A DNA stretch of 59,295 nucleotides from an uncultured cyanobacterium. Lineage in GTDB: Bacteria; Cyanobacteriota; Cyanobacteriia; PCC-6307; Cyanobiaceae. Made by a program: the position numbers and the translations under genes. Each line of letters opens with the position of its first letter. Positions within the stretch are counted from its first letter, which is position 1. The notes beneath the pieces were generated by a model that was given only the letters and a program-made list of their open reading frames with translations, did no database searches and was not told the origin of the DNA. The stretch spans positions 1-59,295 of the forward strand of contig CAIJRN010000083.1 in assembly GCA_903823115.1 (NCBI GenBank). Direction: 5' to 3'. Positions 52,364-59,295 of the stretch are shown piece by piece.

Positions 52364-54943
52364 ATGGGGCGGATCGTTGGCATCGACCTGGGCACCACCA
52401 ACTCGGTGGTGGCCGTGCTCGAAGGCGGCAGGCCTCAGGTCATTGCCAATGCCGAGGGAGGGCGCACCACCCCATCGGTGGTGGGATTCAGTCGTGAGCG
52501 GGAGTTGCTGGTGGGCCAGCTGGCGCGGCGCCAGCTGGTGCTCAACCCCCGCAACACCTTTGCCAACCTCAAGCGCTTCGTCGGCCGCCGCTGGGACGAG
52601 CTCGACGAGAGCAGCCTGGGGGTGCCGTACACGGTGCGGGCCAATGACCAGGGCAATGTGCGTGTCGTCTGCCCCGTCACCGAGCGCGAATATGCGCCGG
52701 AGGAGCTCGTGGCCAGCATCCTGCGCAAGCTCGTCGATGACGCCGCCACCTACCTCGGCGAAGCGGTGGAGGCGGCGGTGGTCACCGTTCCGGCCTATTT
52801 CGATGATGCCCAGCGCCAGGCCACCCGCGATGCCGGCCGGCTGGCGGGCATCACGGTGGAGCGCATCCTCAATGAACCGACGGCGGCGGCCCTGGCCTAC
52901 GGCTTCGATCGCAGTGCGGTCAAGCAGGTGCTGGTCTTTGATCTCGGCGGTGGCACCTTCGATGTCTCGGTGCTGCGCATCGCCAACGGCGTCTTTGATG
53001 TCAAGGCCACCAGCGGCGACACCCAGCTGGGCGGCAATGACTGGGATCGGCGCATCGTCGACTGGCTGGCCGATGCCTTCCTGACCGAGCACGGCCTCGA
53101 TCTGCGCCGCGATCGCCAGGCGCTGCAGCGTCTCAGCGAAGCGGCCGAGAAGGCCAAGATCGAACTCTCCGGCGTGCAGAGCACGCCGATCTCCCTGCCC
53201 TTCATCGCCACGGGGCCCGAGGGGCCCCTGCATGTCGAAACCAGCCTGGAGCGCCGCAGCTTCGAGGCTCTCTGCCCGGATCTGCTCGATCGGCTGCTGC
53301 GGCCGGTGCAGCGCGCCCTGCGTGATTCCGGCCTTTCGGCCGACGACATCGACGATGTGGTGCTGGTGGGGGGCTCCACCCGCATGCCGATGGTGCAGGA
53401 GATGGTGCGCACCTTGATCCCGCGCGAACCGTGTCAGTCGGTCAATCCCGATGAGGTGGTGGCGATCGGCGCGGCGGTGCAGGCCGGCATCCTCACCGGC
53501 GAACTGCGGGATCTGATGCTCAATGACGTCACGCCGCTGTCCCTGGGGCTGGAGACGATCGGCGGGCTGATGAAGGTGCTGATTCCGCGCAACACCTCGA
53601 TTCCGGTGCGCAAGTCCGATCTGTTCAGCACCTCGGAGGCCAATCAGAACTCGGTCGAGATTCACGTGCTCCAGGGTGAGCGCCAGATGGGCGCTGACAA
53701 CAAGTCGCTGGGGCGGTTCCGGCTCTCCGGCATCCCGCCGGCCCCGCGCGGCGTGCCCCAGGTGCAGGTGTCCTTCGACATCGACGCCAATGGCCTGCTG
53801 CAGGTGTCGGCCACCGATCGCACCACCGGGCGCCAGCAGAGTGTGACGATCCAGGGCGGCTCCAATCTCAGCGAGCAGGAGATTGCGGCCCTGCTGGCCG
53901 AAGCCGAGCTCAAAGCGGTGGAGGATCGCCGCAAGCGGGCGGAGATCGATCGCCGCAACAAGGCCCAGACCCTGGTGGCCCAGGCCGAACGCCGTCTGCG
54001 CGATGCGGCCCTCGAGCTCGGCCCCTATGGCGCTGAACGCCAGCAGCGCTCGGTGGAGATGGCGGTGCGTGACGTGCAGGATCTGCTGGTGGCCGAGGAT
54101 TCCAGCGAGCTGGAGCTGGCCGTCAGTCAGTTGCAGGAGGCGCTGTTCGGTCTGAACCGGCGCCTGATGAGTGAGCGGCGTGCCGAGACCGGTCCGCTGC
54201 AGGGCCTCAAGAACACGCTCGGCTCGCTCAAGGACGAACTGTTCGCCGATGACGACTGGGATGACTGGGATCGCGGCGGCCGTGGTGATCCCTGGGCCTC
54301 GTCGTCCCGTGCCGGCGCCTACGGCGCTGGCGCCTATGGCGCAGGCGGTGGTGCTGGCCGTAGCCCGAGCGGCAGTTTCGGCCTCGGTAGCTTCGGCTCC
54401 GGCACTGCCGGAACCGGCAGTTTCCGCTCTTTTGACGACGAACCCAGGGGCTCTGGTCAGCGCAGCGAGGCCGATCGGTTCGGGGATCGGGGTGCTGGCT
54501 CCGCGGGCAATCCAGCCCGATGGGATCGCGGCGACCAGGATCGATGGCAACGCCAGCCTGCCGAGGCTGAGCGTCCCGGTTCTGAGCGTCCCGGTGCTGA
54601 GAGCCGTTGGCGCGACAGTGGGGCCAGCGGCCGGGATTGGGATCAGGACGGCCGCGTGGATCGGGACTACGGCGACGGCCGCGACAACGGCGACGGCCGC
54701 GATCCAGGCAACGCGCGAACCGCCGGCAACCGGCAGCTGCGCGACCCCGGCGGTGACTGGGACCGCGGCCGTGACCGGGATCCTGGTGGTGACGGGGGGC
54801 GAGGCCGTGAGCGGGACCCTGGTGAGGACTGGGGCCGGGGCGATCCCCGCAGCTCCGGCGGCAGTGCCGCCGGCAGTGCCGGTGGCAGCGCCACCCGCCG
54901 GCGCGATCAGGGTCTGCAGGATGATCCCTGGTCCGACGGCTGA
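52364..54943 (+). CDS. dnaK3: DnaK3-type Hsp70 with exceptionally long disordered C-terminal tail
   Basis: Hsp70 chaperone, 859 aa. The ATPase domain starts [17 protein letters not shown] and has [15 protein letters not shown] and [15 protein letters not shown]; the peptide-binding domain runs to about residue 500 and the lid to about 625. After [17 protein letters not shown] the remaining roughly 235 residues are Gly/Arg/Asp/Ser-rich, built from short tandem duplications (GAYGA, ERPG, DGRDNG and [11 protein letters not shown]-like units). Cyanobacterial DnaK3 has a C-terminal extension used for thylakoid association; in Synechocystis dnaK3 is likewise next to dnaJ. This tail is longer than the roughly 770-aa total of that protein allows. 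The gene is 5 bp before dnaJ3. Confidence 0.93.
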   Translation: MGRIVGIDLGTTNSVVAVLEGGRPQVIANAEGGRTTPSVVGFSRERELLVGQLARRQLVLNPRNTFANLKRFVGRRWDELDESSLGVPYTVRANDQGNVRVVCPVTEREYAPEELVASILRKLVDDAATYLGEAVEAAVVTVPAYFDDAQRQATRDAGRLAGITVERILNEPTAAALAYGFDRSAVKQVLVFDLGGGTFDVSVLRIANGVFDVKATSGDTQLGGNDWDRRIVDWLADAFLTEHGLDLRRDRQALQRLSEAAEKAKIELSGVQSTPISLPFIATGPEGPLHVETSLERRSFEALCPDLLDRLLRPVQRALRDSGLSADDIDDVVLVGGSTRMPMVQEMVRTLIPREPCQSVNPDEVVAIGAAVQAGILTGELRDLMLNDVTPLSLGLETIGGLMKVLIPRNTSIPVRKSDLFSTSEANQNSVEIHVLQGERQMGADNKSLGRFRLSGIPPAPRGVPQVQVSFDIDANGLLQVSATDRTTGRQQSVTIQGGSNLSEQEIAALLAEAELKAVEDRRKRAEIDRRNKAQTLVAQAERRLRDAALELGPYGAERQQRSVEMAVRDVQDLLVAEDSSELELAVSQLQEALFGLNRRLMSERRAETGPLQGLKNTLGSLKDELFADDDWDDWDRGGRGDPWASSSRAGAYGAGAYGAGGGAGRSPSGSFGLGSFGSGTAGTGSFRSFDDEPRGSGQRSEADRFGDRGAGSAGNPARWDRGDQDRWQRQPAEAERPGSERPGAESRWRDSGASGRDWDQDGRVDRDYGDGRDNGDGRDPGNARTAGNRQLRDPGGDWDRGRDRDPGGDGGRGRERDPGEDWGRGDPRSSGGSAAGSAGGSATRRRDQGLQDDPWSDG
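54314..54343. repeat. 15-bp tandem repeat in the dnaK3 tail (first)
   Basis: GGCGCCTACGGCGCT (54314-54328) is followed by GGCGCCTATGGCGCA (54329-54343), encoding GAYGA twice. Confidence 0.8.
54567..54596. repeat. 15-bp tandem repeat in the dnaK3 tail (second)
   Basis: CTGAGCGTCCCGGTT (54567-54581) is followed by CTGAGCGTCCCGGTG (54582-54596), encoding an ERPG-type repeat. Confidence 0.8.
54671..54706. repeat. 18-bp tandem repeat in the dnaK3 tail
   Basis: Units at 54671-54688 and 54689-54706 share GGCGACGGCCGCGA and encode DGRDNG then DGRDPG. Confidence 0.75.
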
Positions 54944-54948
54944 TCTCC

Positions 54949-56010
54949 GTGAGCCCTCGTCCCAGTCCCGATCCCCTGGCGAATGCCGGCGCCGATCACT
55001 GGCAGGTGCTCGGCATCGAACCCGGTGCCGATGCGGAGGCGCTGAAGCGGGCCTTCCGCCAGCAGGCGCGCCGCTGGCATCCGGATCTCAACGACAACGA
55101 TCCAGGCGCGGAGGAGCGCTTCAAGCGGCTCAACGAGGCCTATGCGGTGCTCTCCGATCCCAGCCGCCGCCGGGCCTGGGAGCTGGGTGAGGAGTCCGGC
55201 GGTTCCATGGCCGACGGGTCCGATCGGGATCCCTACACGAGTGGCTTTCCCGAGTTTGAGGACTATCTGGCCCATCTCTTCGGCCAGCGCCGCCGCGGCC
55301 AGGATCAGGGCGCCACGGGCGATGCGGCCTTCGCTGACGAGCGCGACAACGGCTTCGGCAGCGATCCGCTGGACGCAGGGGCTGCCGCCTCGCAGCCGCC
55401 AGACGAGCAGGCCGCCGCCTGGCCAGCAGCAGAGGATTCCGCGTCGGACCCGGCTGGCCGGGTCACCACCGCCGCGCCTTCACCGCCGCCGGTGCAGGCC
55501 AGCAGCGATGAGGAGAGCCTGGTGGAGCTGACACCGGAGCAGGCCCTGAATGGCGAACGGCTGGAACTGGAACTGCGCGATGGCACCCTGGTGGAGGTCT
55601 GGACACCAGCGCTGGCCGGCGATGGCTGGCGGCTCTGCCTGCAGGGCGTCGCCCCCGGCGGCGGCGATCATTTTCTGCAGTTGCGGGTGCGCACGGCCGA
55701 AGGACTGCGCATTGATGGTCTGCGGGTGCTCTACAAGCTGGAGCTCTCGCCGGCGGATGCCGCCCTGGGGGTGCAGGCGGTGGTGCCCACCCTCGATGGA
55801 CCGGTGCGACTGCGGGTGCCGTCCGGCTCCTCCAGTGGCCGCCTGCTGCGCCTGCGGGGGCGGGGACAGACCCTGGGCGAGCGGCGCGGCGATCAGCTGG
55901 TGGAGATCAGGATCGTGATCGACGACGGGCTCGGTGAGGATGAACAGGCCCTCTACCGGCGCCTGCGGGAGCTGGAGGCGGAGCGGCGGCTGCAGGCCGC
56001 CGGCGGATGA
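54949..56010 (+). CDS. dnaJ3: DnaJ3-type J-domain co-chaperone
   Basis: A 353-aa DnaJ-type protein without the zinc-binding domain. The J domain is near residues 17-75: DHWQVLGIEPGADAEALKRAF, the HPD tripeptide in RRWHPDLNDND, and FKRLNEAYAVLSDPSRR. After a Gly/Ala/Asp-rich linker (about 80-185) come the two C-terminal substrate-binding domains, beginning VELTPEQALNGERLELELRDG. GTG at 54949 is the start. It lies 5 bp after dnaK3 and presumably stimulates its ATPase and delivers clients at the membrane. Confidence 0.93.
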   Translation: MSPRPSPDPLANAGADHWQVLGIEPGADAEALKRAFRQQARRWHPDLNDNDPGAEERFKRLNEAYAVLSDPSRRRAWELGEESGGSMADGSDRDPYTSGFPEFEDYLAHLFGQRRRGQDQGATGDAAFADERDNGFGSDPLDAGAAASQPPDEQAAAWPAAEDSASDPAGRVTTAAPSPPPVQASSDEESLVELTPEQALNGERLELELRDGTLVEVWTPALAGDGWRLCLQGVAPGGGDHFLQLRVRTAEGLRIDGLRVLYKLELSPADAALGVQAVVPTLDGPVRLRVPSGSSSGRLLRLRGRGQTLGERRGDQLVEIRIVIDDGLGEDEQALYRRLRELEAERRLQAAGG

Positions 56011-56040
56011 GACACTGGCCCTGTTGCAGCAACGCCGATC

Positions 56041-56508
56041 GTGACCCCGAGAGAGTCCGCCTTCGGGCCGGTGCATGTGCTCCTGTTCGATGCCCACAGT
56101 GATCAGGAGGGCATTCATTCCCTGGAGCTGAACGGCCGCACCGTGGTGCTGATGTTTGAGGACCCCGATGACGCCGAGCGCTATGCGGGCCTGCTGGAAG
56201 CGCAGGATTTCCCGGTGCCGACGGTGGAGCTGATCGACCGCGAGGAGCTGGAGCAGTTCTGCCGGGATGCGGGCTACGAGGGGCGCTTCGTGCCGGCGGG
56301 CTTCCTGCCGAGCAGCGACGAGGAGCGGCTGCTGATTGCCCCGCCCGAGCGCAACATGGATGTCAGCAGCTGGAAGGAGCAGGCCGAAGCCGGCGATCTG
56401 GAGCCTGATGCCGCTGGCGGCGACCGGTCTGCTGGCGGCGACAGTGCCGCTGCCAGCCCCGATCCTGAGCTGGAAGCCTTCCGCCGCCGGCTGGAGGGGC
56501 TGCTGTGA
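56041..56508 (+). CDS. DUF3110 family protein (cyanobacterial)
   Basis: A 155-aa soluble protein with the DUF3110 pattern VHVLLFDAHSDQEGIHSLEL and VLMFEDPDDAERYAGLLEAQDFP. The function is unknown. It starts at GTG 56041, 30 bp after dnaJ3, and overlaps murQ by 4 bp (GTGA). The C-terminal part (about 110-155) is acidic and probably disordered. Its position in the dnaK3-dnaJ3 run suggests co-expression with that chaperone pair. Confidence 0.85.
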   Translation: MTPRESAFGPVHVLLFDAHSDQEGIHSLELNGRTVVLMFEDPDDAERYAGLLEAQDFPVPTVELIDREELEQFCRDAGYEGRFVPAGFLPSSDEERLLIAPPERNMDVSSWKEQAEAGDLEPDAAGGDRSAGGDSAAASPDPELEAFRRRLEGLL

Positions 56509-57551
56509 CGGGCGCCGCTGCGGCCGATGCTCCCCTCGCCAGCCTCACCGGCGCTGAACTCTGGAGCCGGGGCCATCTGCTCACCGAGCAGGCCAATGTC
56601 CTGAGCGAAAACCTCGACCAGCTGGAGACAGCGGATCTGGTGGAGCTGTTCTGCCAGAACGATCGCCGCCCCCAGGAGGCGGTGGCCGCCGCCGCCGGCC
56701 CCCTCGTCGAAGCGGTGGATGGCATTGCCGCCCGGCTGCTGGGCGGCGGGCGGCTGTTCTATCTGGGGGCCGGCACCTCGGGCCGGCTGGGGGTGCTGGA
56801 TGCGGCGGAATGCCCACCCACCTTCTGCTCAGCGCCGGAGCTGGTGCAGGGGGTGCTGGCCGGTGGCGCCGCCGCCCTGCTGCGCAGCTCCGAAGGCCTG
56901 GAAGATCTGTTCGAAGCCGGTGTGGCCGATCTGCAGGCGCGCGGATTCGGCGCCGGCGACTGCCTGGTGGGGATCGCCGCCGGCGGCACCACCCCCTATG
57001 TGCTGGGGGGCCTCAGCCATGCCAGGGCGATCGGGGCACTGGCGATCGCCATGGCCTGTGTGCCCAGCGAGCAGGTGGCCATGCCCTGCGACATCGACAT
57101 CCGCCTGCTCACCGGCCCCGAACTGCTCACCGGCTCGACGCGGCTCAAGGCCGGCACCGCCACCAAGATGGCGCTCAACATCCTCTCCACCGGTGTGATG
57201 GTGCGGTTGGGCAAGGTGTATGGCAACCGCATGGTCGATGTGGCGGTCACCAACGCCAAGCTCGAGGACCGGGCCCTGCGCATCCTGGCCGATCTGGCCG
57301 GACTGAGCCGGCAGCGCGGCAGTGAGCTGCTGCGGCAGGCCGAGGGCTCGGTGCGGCTGGCCCTGTTGATGGCCGCCGCCGGCATCGAACTGGAGGCCGC
57401 CCGCGCAGCGATGGCGCTGCATGGGCCGGGCCTGCGCTCGGCGCTGGCGGCCCTGGGGGCTCAGTTGCCGGCTGGGTCGCTGACGCTTGCGTCCCTGGCG
57501 CCTGCGTCTCTGGCGCCTGCGTCTCTGACGCCTGAGTCACCAGCTTCGTAG
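56505..57551 (+). CDS. murQ: N-acetylmuramic acid 6-phosphate etherase
   Basis: MurQ cleaves the lactyl ether of MurNAc-6-P during peptidoglycan recycling. The 348-aa protein has the SIS-domain signature GAGTSGRLGVLDAAECPPTF and GGAAALLRSSEGLEDLFEAG, typical of MurQ. The last roughly 25 residues ([16 protein letters not shown] type) are a tail made of four 15-bp repeats that overlap mtnP on the other strand. It starts at GTG overlapping the DUF3110 stop. Confidence 0.94.
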   Translation: MTGAAAADAPLASLTGAELWSRGHLLTEQANVLSENLDQLETADLVELFCQNDRRPQEAVAAAAGPLVEAVDGIAARLLGGGRLFYLGAGTSGRLGVLDAAECPPTFCSAPELVQGVLAGGAAALLRSSEGLEDLFEAGVADLQARGFGAGDCLVGIAAGGTTPYVLGGLSHARAIGALAIAMACVPSEQVAMPCDIDIRLLTGPELLTGSTRLKAGTATKMALNILSTGVMVRLGKVYGNRMVDVAVTNAKLEDRALRILADLAGLSRQRGSELLRQAEGSVRLALLMAAAGIELEAARAAMALHGPGLRSALAALGAQLPAGSLTLASLAPASLAPASLTPESPAS

Positions 57552-58465
57552 GGGCCCCAGTAGGGAGCTGTGAACAGGTCGGTGCGCCGGCGGGTGGCGG
57601 CGGGTACGGCCTCGACCGGCGTCATCAGGGCGTGGCGCAGGGCGTGGTGGGCGCTGCTGGGGGGGCGCAGGGCCGCCACCCGCTCGGCCGCCAGGCGCAC
57701 GATCTGCTGGGCCAGGCTGGCGTTGGCGCGCAGGTTGTCGAGCACCATCTCGACCGTGACGGAGGCGTGCTCCCGGTGCCAGCAGTCGTAGTCGGTCACC
57801 ATCGCCAGGGTGGCGTAGGCCATCTCGGCCTCGCGGGCCAGTCGCGCCTCGGTGTGGTTGGTCATGCCGATCACATCAGCGCCCCAGGAGCGATAGAGCT
57901 CGGATTCGGCGCGGGTGGAGAAGGCGGGGCCCTCCATGCAGAGATAGGTGCCGCCGCGGTGCAGGCGACGACCCTCGGGCATCAGGCTGTCGCCGACATC
58001 GGCGAGGATGCGGCTGAGCACCGAGCAATAGGGATCAGCGACGGTGACGTGGGCCACGGCCCCTTCGCCGAAGAAGCTCAACGGCCGCTGATGGGTGCGA
58101 TCGATGAATTGATCGGGCACGAGCATGTCGAGCGGCCGCACCTCCTCCTGCAGGGAACCGACGGCCGACACCGACAGGATCCAGCGCACGCCGAGCGAGC
58201 GCAGCGCCCAGAGATTGGCCCGGTAGGGCACCTCGGTGGGGGTGTAGGTGTGCTGGCGGCCATGCCGGGCCAGGAACACCACCTCGAGATCGCCGATGCG
58301 GCCGAGCCGCAGGCTGTCGGAAGGCTGGCCGTAGGGGGTGTCGAGCGTGAGTTCGCGCAGATCGCCGAGGCCTTCCATGGCATAGAGGCCACTGCCGCCC
58401 AGCACGCCGAGGCGGGCCTGCGGCAGATCCAGCTGGCTGCCGGCGGAACCGCGGGGTGCGCTCAT
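57461..58465 (-). CDS. mtnP: S-methyl-5'-thioadenosine phosphorylase
   Basis: Splits methylthioadenosine with phosphate to adenine and methylthioribose-1-P in methionine salvage. The 334-aa product has [31 protein letters not shown], the phosphorylase core [21 protein letters not shown] and [20 protein letters not shown]. Length is greater than usual (about 290-300 aa) because the last roughly 25 residues ([16 protein letters not shown]) derive from the repeated 15-bp units at 57481-57540. It overlaps murQ by 91 bp in the opposite direction. ATG at 58465 is used since upstream residues are not conserved. Confidence 0.94.
   Translation of the reverse strand: MSAPRGSAGSQLDLPQARLGVLGGSGLYAMEGLGDLRELTLDTPYGQPSDSLRLGRIGDLEVVFLARHGRQHTYTPTEVPYRANLWALRSLGVRWILSVSAVGSLQEEVRPLDMLVPDQFIDRTHQRPLSFFGEGAVAHVTVADPYCSVLSRILADVGDSLMPEGRRLHRGGTYLCMEGPAFSTRAESELYRSWGADVIGMTNHTEARLAREAEMAYATLAMVTDYDCWHREHASVTVEMVLDNLRANASLAQQIVRLAAERVAALRPPSSAHHALRHALMTPVEAVPAATRRRTDLFTAPYWGPYEAGDSGVRDAGARDAGARDASVSDPAGN
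57481..57540. repeat. Four 15-bp tandem repeats in overlapping murQ and mtnP tails
   Basis: Units at 57481-57495, 57496-57510, 57511-57525 and 57526-57540; the two middle ones are identical. Both strands are coding here, so each repeat adds five codons to MurQ and five to MtnP. Confidence 0.85.
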
Positions 58466-58628
58466 GGCAAGGAGAGTGGAGGTCAGGGATCGTTTTACTG
58501 CAGCCCGCTCAGCCAGCGCTGCGTTTCTGCGGCGGGGATCCCGGCCGGGTCCGGAGTTCGGCCATCCCACGGGGGGACGCCGCACCTGGCCTGGCAGGAT
58601 TGACGGCCCCCCTGCCAAGCGAACAACC

Positions 58629-59069
58629 GTGACCAAAGCCCTGATGGACACCGAAGCCGGCAGCATCGCCATCGAACTGTTTGATGCCGATGCCCCAGGC
58701 ACCGTCGCCAACTTCGTCAAGCTGGCCAACGATGGCTTCTATGACGGCCTGGCCTTCCACCGGGTGATTGATGGCTTCATGGCCCAGGGCGGCTGCCCCA
58801 ACTCCAGGGAAGGCGCCCGCGGCCAGGCCGGCACCGGCGGTCCGGGCTACATGATTCCCTGTGAGATCAACAAGAACAAACATCAGGCCGGCAGCCTGTC
58901 GATGGCCCATGCGGGCAAGAACACCGGCGGCAGCCAGTTCTTTCTCTGCCATGGCGCCACACCCCACCTTGATGGCGTGCACACCGTGTTCGGCCACACC
59001 GGCGACCTGGATGTGGTGCTGAAACTGCACAACGGCAGCCGCATCAACAAGGTGACGATCGAGGCCTGA
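58629..59069 (+). CDS. Cyclophilin-type peptidyl-prolyl cis-trans isomerase
   Basis: A 146-aa cytosolic cyclophilin. The pattern [59 protein letters not shown] and [10 protein letters not shown] is canonical, with the catalytic Arg in FHRVI. GTG at 58629 starts the usual short N-terminus. It is divergent from mtnP and ends at a clear terminator. Confidence 0.94.
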   Translation: MTKALMDTEAGSIAIELFDADAPGTVANFVKLANDGFYDGLAFHRVIDGFMAQGGCPNSREGARGQAGTGGPGYMIPCEINKNKHQAGSLSMAHAGKNTGGSQFFLCHGATPHLDGVHTVFGHTGDLDVVLKLHNGSRINKVTIEA

Positions 59070-59102
59070 TCCAGCGGCTACGAAACGAGCGCTGTCGCTT
59101 GC

Positions 59103-59130
59103 GGGCTCCTCACTACGGGGAGCCCTTTTT
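59103..59130 (+). terminator. Rho-independent terminator of the cyclophilin gene
   Basis: GGGCTCC (59103-59109) pairs with GGAGCCC (59119-59125), extended by two further pairs around an ACTAC loop, followed by five T. It overlaps the 3' end of the small gene on the opposite strand. Confidence 0.85.
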
Positions 59131-59289
59131 GCTGGCGTCGGCGTTGTCGAGGAACTCGGTGAGCAGGGAGGTGATCAGATCGGTGAGGGTCTGATCGTTT
59201 TGCAGGGCGTATCGCTTGGCGCGCAGGTGCAGCTGGCTGGACAGAAGCACGGAAAGCTTTTTGACGCCAGGGTTTGATTGCTCTGACAC
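59113..59289 (-). CDS. Small ribbon-helix-helix (CopG/Arc-like) protein
   Basis: A 58-aa ORF from GTG at 59289 to TAG at 59113. An in-frame TAA lies directly upstream of the GTG, so the start is fixed or internal. The sequence VKKLSVLLSSQLHLRAKRYA followed by LQNDQTLTDLITSLLTEFL fits a ribbon-helix-helix pattern: a short beta strand, then two amphipathic helices, as in CopG/Arc repressors or ParD antitoxins. The target is unknown. Its C-terminal codons share DNA with the cyclophilin terminator. A partner gene, if any, would lie off the right edge. Confidence 0.7.
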   Translation of the reverse strand: MSEQSNPGVKKLSVLLSSQLHLRAKRYALQNDQTLTDLITSLLTEFLDNADASKKGSP

Positions 59290-59295
59290 TTAAGG

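Noticed and set aside
52208-54550. Minus-strand open frame of 780 codons opposite dnaK3
   Set aside because: Antisense shadow of the DnaK3 coding sequence; composition reflects the reverse of GC-rich codons.
57481-57540. Possible CRISPR-like array
   Set aside because: The units are 15 bp, directly adjacent with no spacers, and are coding on both strands.

Overview
The window looks like a GC-rich picocyanobacterium of the Synechococcus/Cyanobium (alpha-cyanobacterial) type. It carries photosynthesis genes (petN, psaK, thf1/psb29), cyanobacteria-specific families (DUF1830, DUF2103, DUF2499, DUF3110, DUF3593), the dnaK3-dnaJ3 pair, and several HIP1 octamers (GCGATCGC, for example at 7221, 16059, 21545, 28904, 32651, 53109 and 57042). 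Genes are dense on both strands. I see no prophage, insertion sequence, CRISPR array or rRNA. There is one tRNA, tRNA-Ser(GGA). The species call is inference; the cyanobacterial assignment is firm.

Layout. 1-5.7 kb (minus): a DNA-repair cluster of nadA, ligase-associated MBL exonuclease, ATP-dependent DNA ligase and Lhr-like helicase, the last running off the left edge. 5.75-8.8 kb (plus): a TIGR04168-like phosphoesterase, a GT-B glycosyltransferase and a secreted lambda-endolysin-like transglycosylase. 9-15.2 kb: a TPM/Psb32-like protein, a MidA-family methyltransferase, an unknown membrane protein, aroB and recQ. 15.7-21.4 kb: an orphan sugar-ABC permease, purK, a small unknown gene, DUF2103, clpS, petN with an overlapping small membrane ORF, and a large unknown protein. 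21.4-25.5 kb: thf1, clpP, ftsH (with a long terminator hairpin) and DUF1830, a protein and thylakoid quality-control neighbourhood. 25.6-32.5 kb: a MacB-type permease, pyk, a MazG-like protein, an unknown exported protein, YggT, scpB and ilvA. 32.6-37 kb: dxs with a geranylgeranyl-reductase-like oxidoreductase, then psaK with DUF3593 and DUF2499. 37-40 kb: csaB, a secreted phosphatase-like protein, PrxQ and rpmB. 40-44.1 kb: a complete four-gene sugar or compatible-solute ABC importer (ggtB-C-D-A order) with 4-bp overlaps throughout. 44.2-49 kb: htpG, two ferredoxins, hisZ and an IMPase-family phosphatase. 49-52 kb: tRNA-Ser, then pstC-pstA-pstB with a Pho-box-like site upstream and no pstS. 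52.4-57.5 kb: dnaK3 with a very long disordered tail, dnaJ3, DUF3110 and murQ. 57.5-59.3 kb: mtnP, a cyclophilin and a small ribbon-helix-helix protein.

Themes. Genes are packed tightly: many ATGA-type overlaps, and at least five convergent pairs whose 3' coding ends overlap (up to 91 bp at murQ/mtnP). Short tandem duplications, repeatedly of 15 bp, recur across the window in disordered protein segments (DnaK3 tail, HtpG insertion, PrxQ signal peptide, MurQ and MtnP tails, exonuclease tail) and in one intergenic region. No single cassette here is obviously a new system. The best leads are the DnaK3 tail, the nadA-led ligase cluster, the hisZ-linked IMPase as a possible histidinol-phosphatase, the ORF overlapping petN, and the secreted lambda-R-like enzyme.
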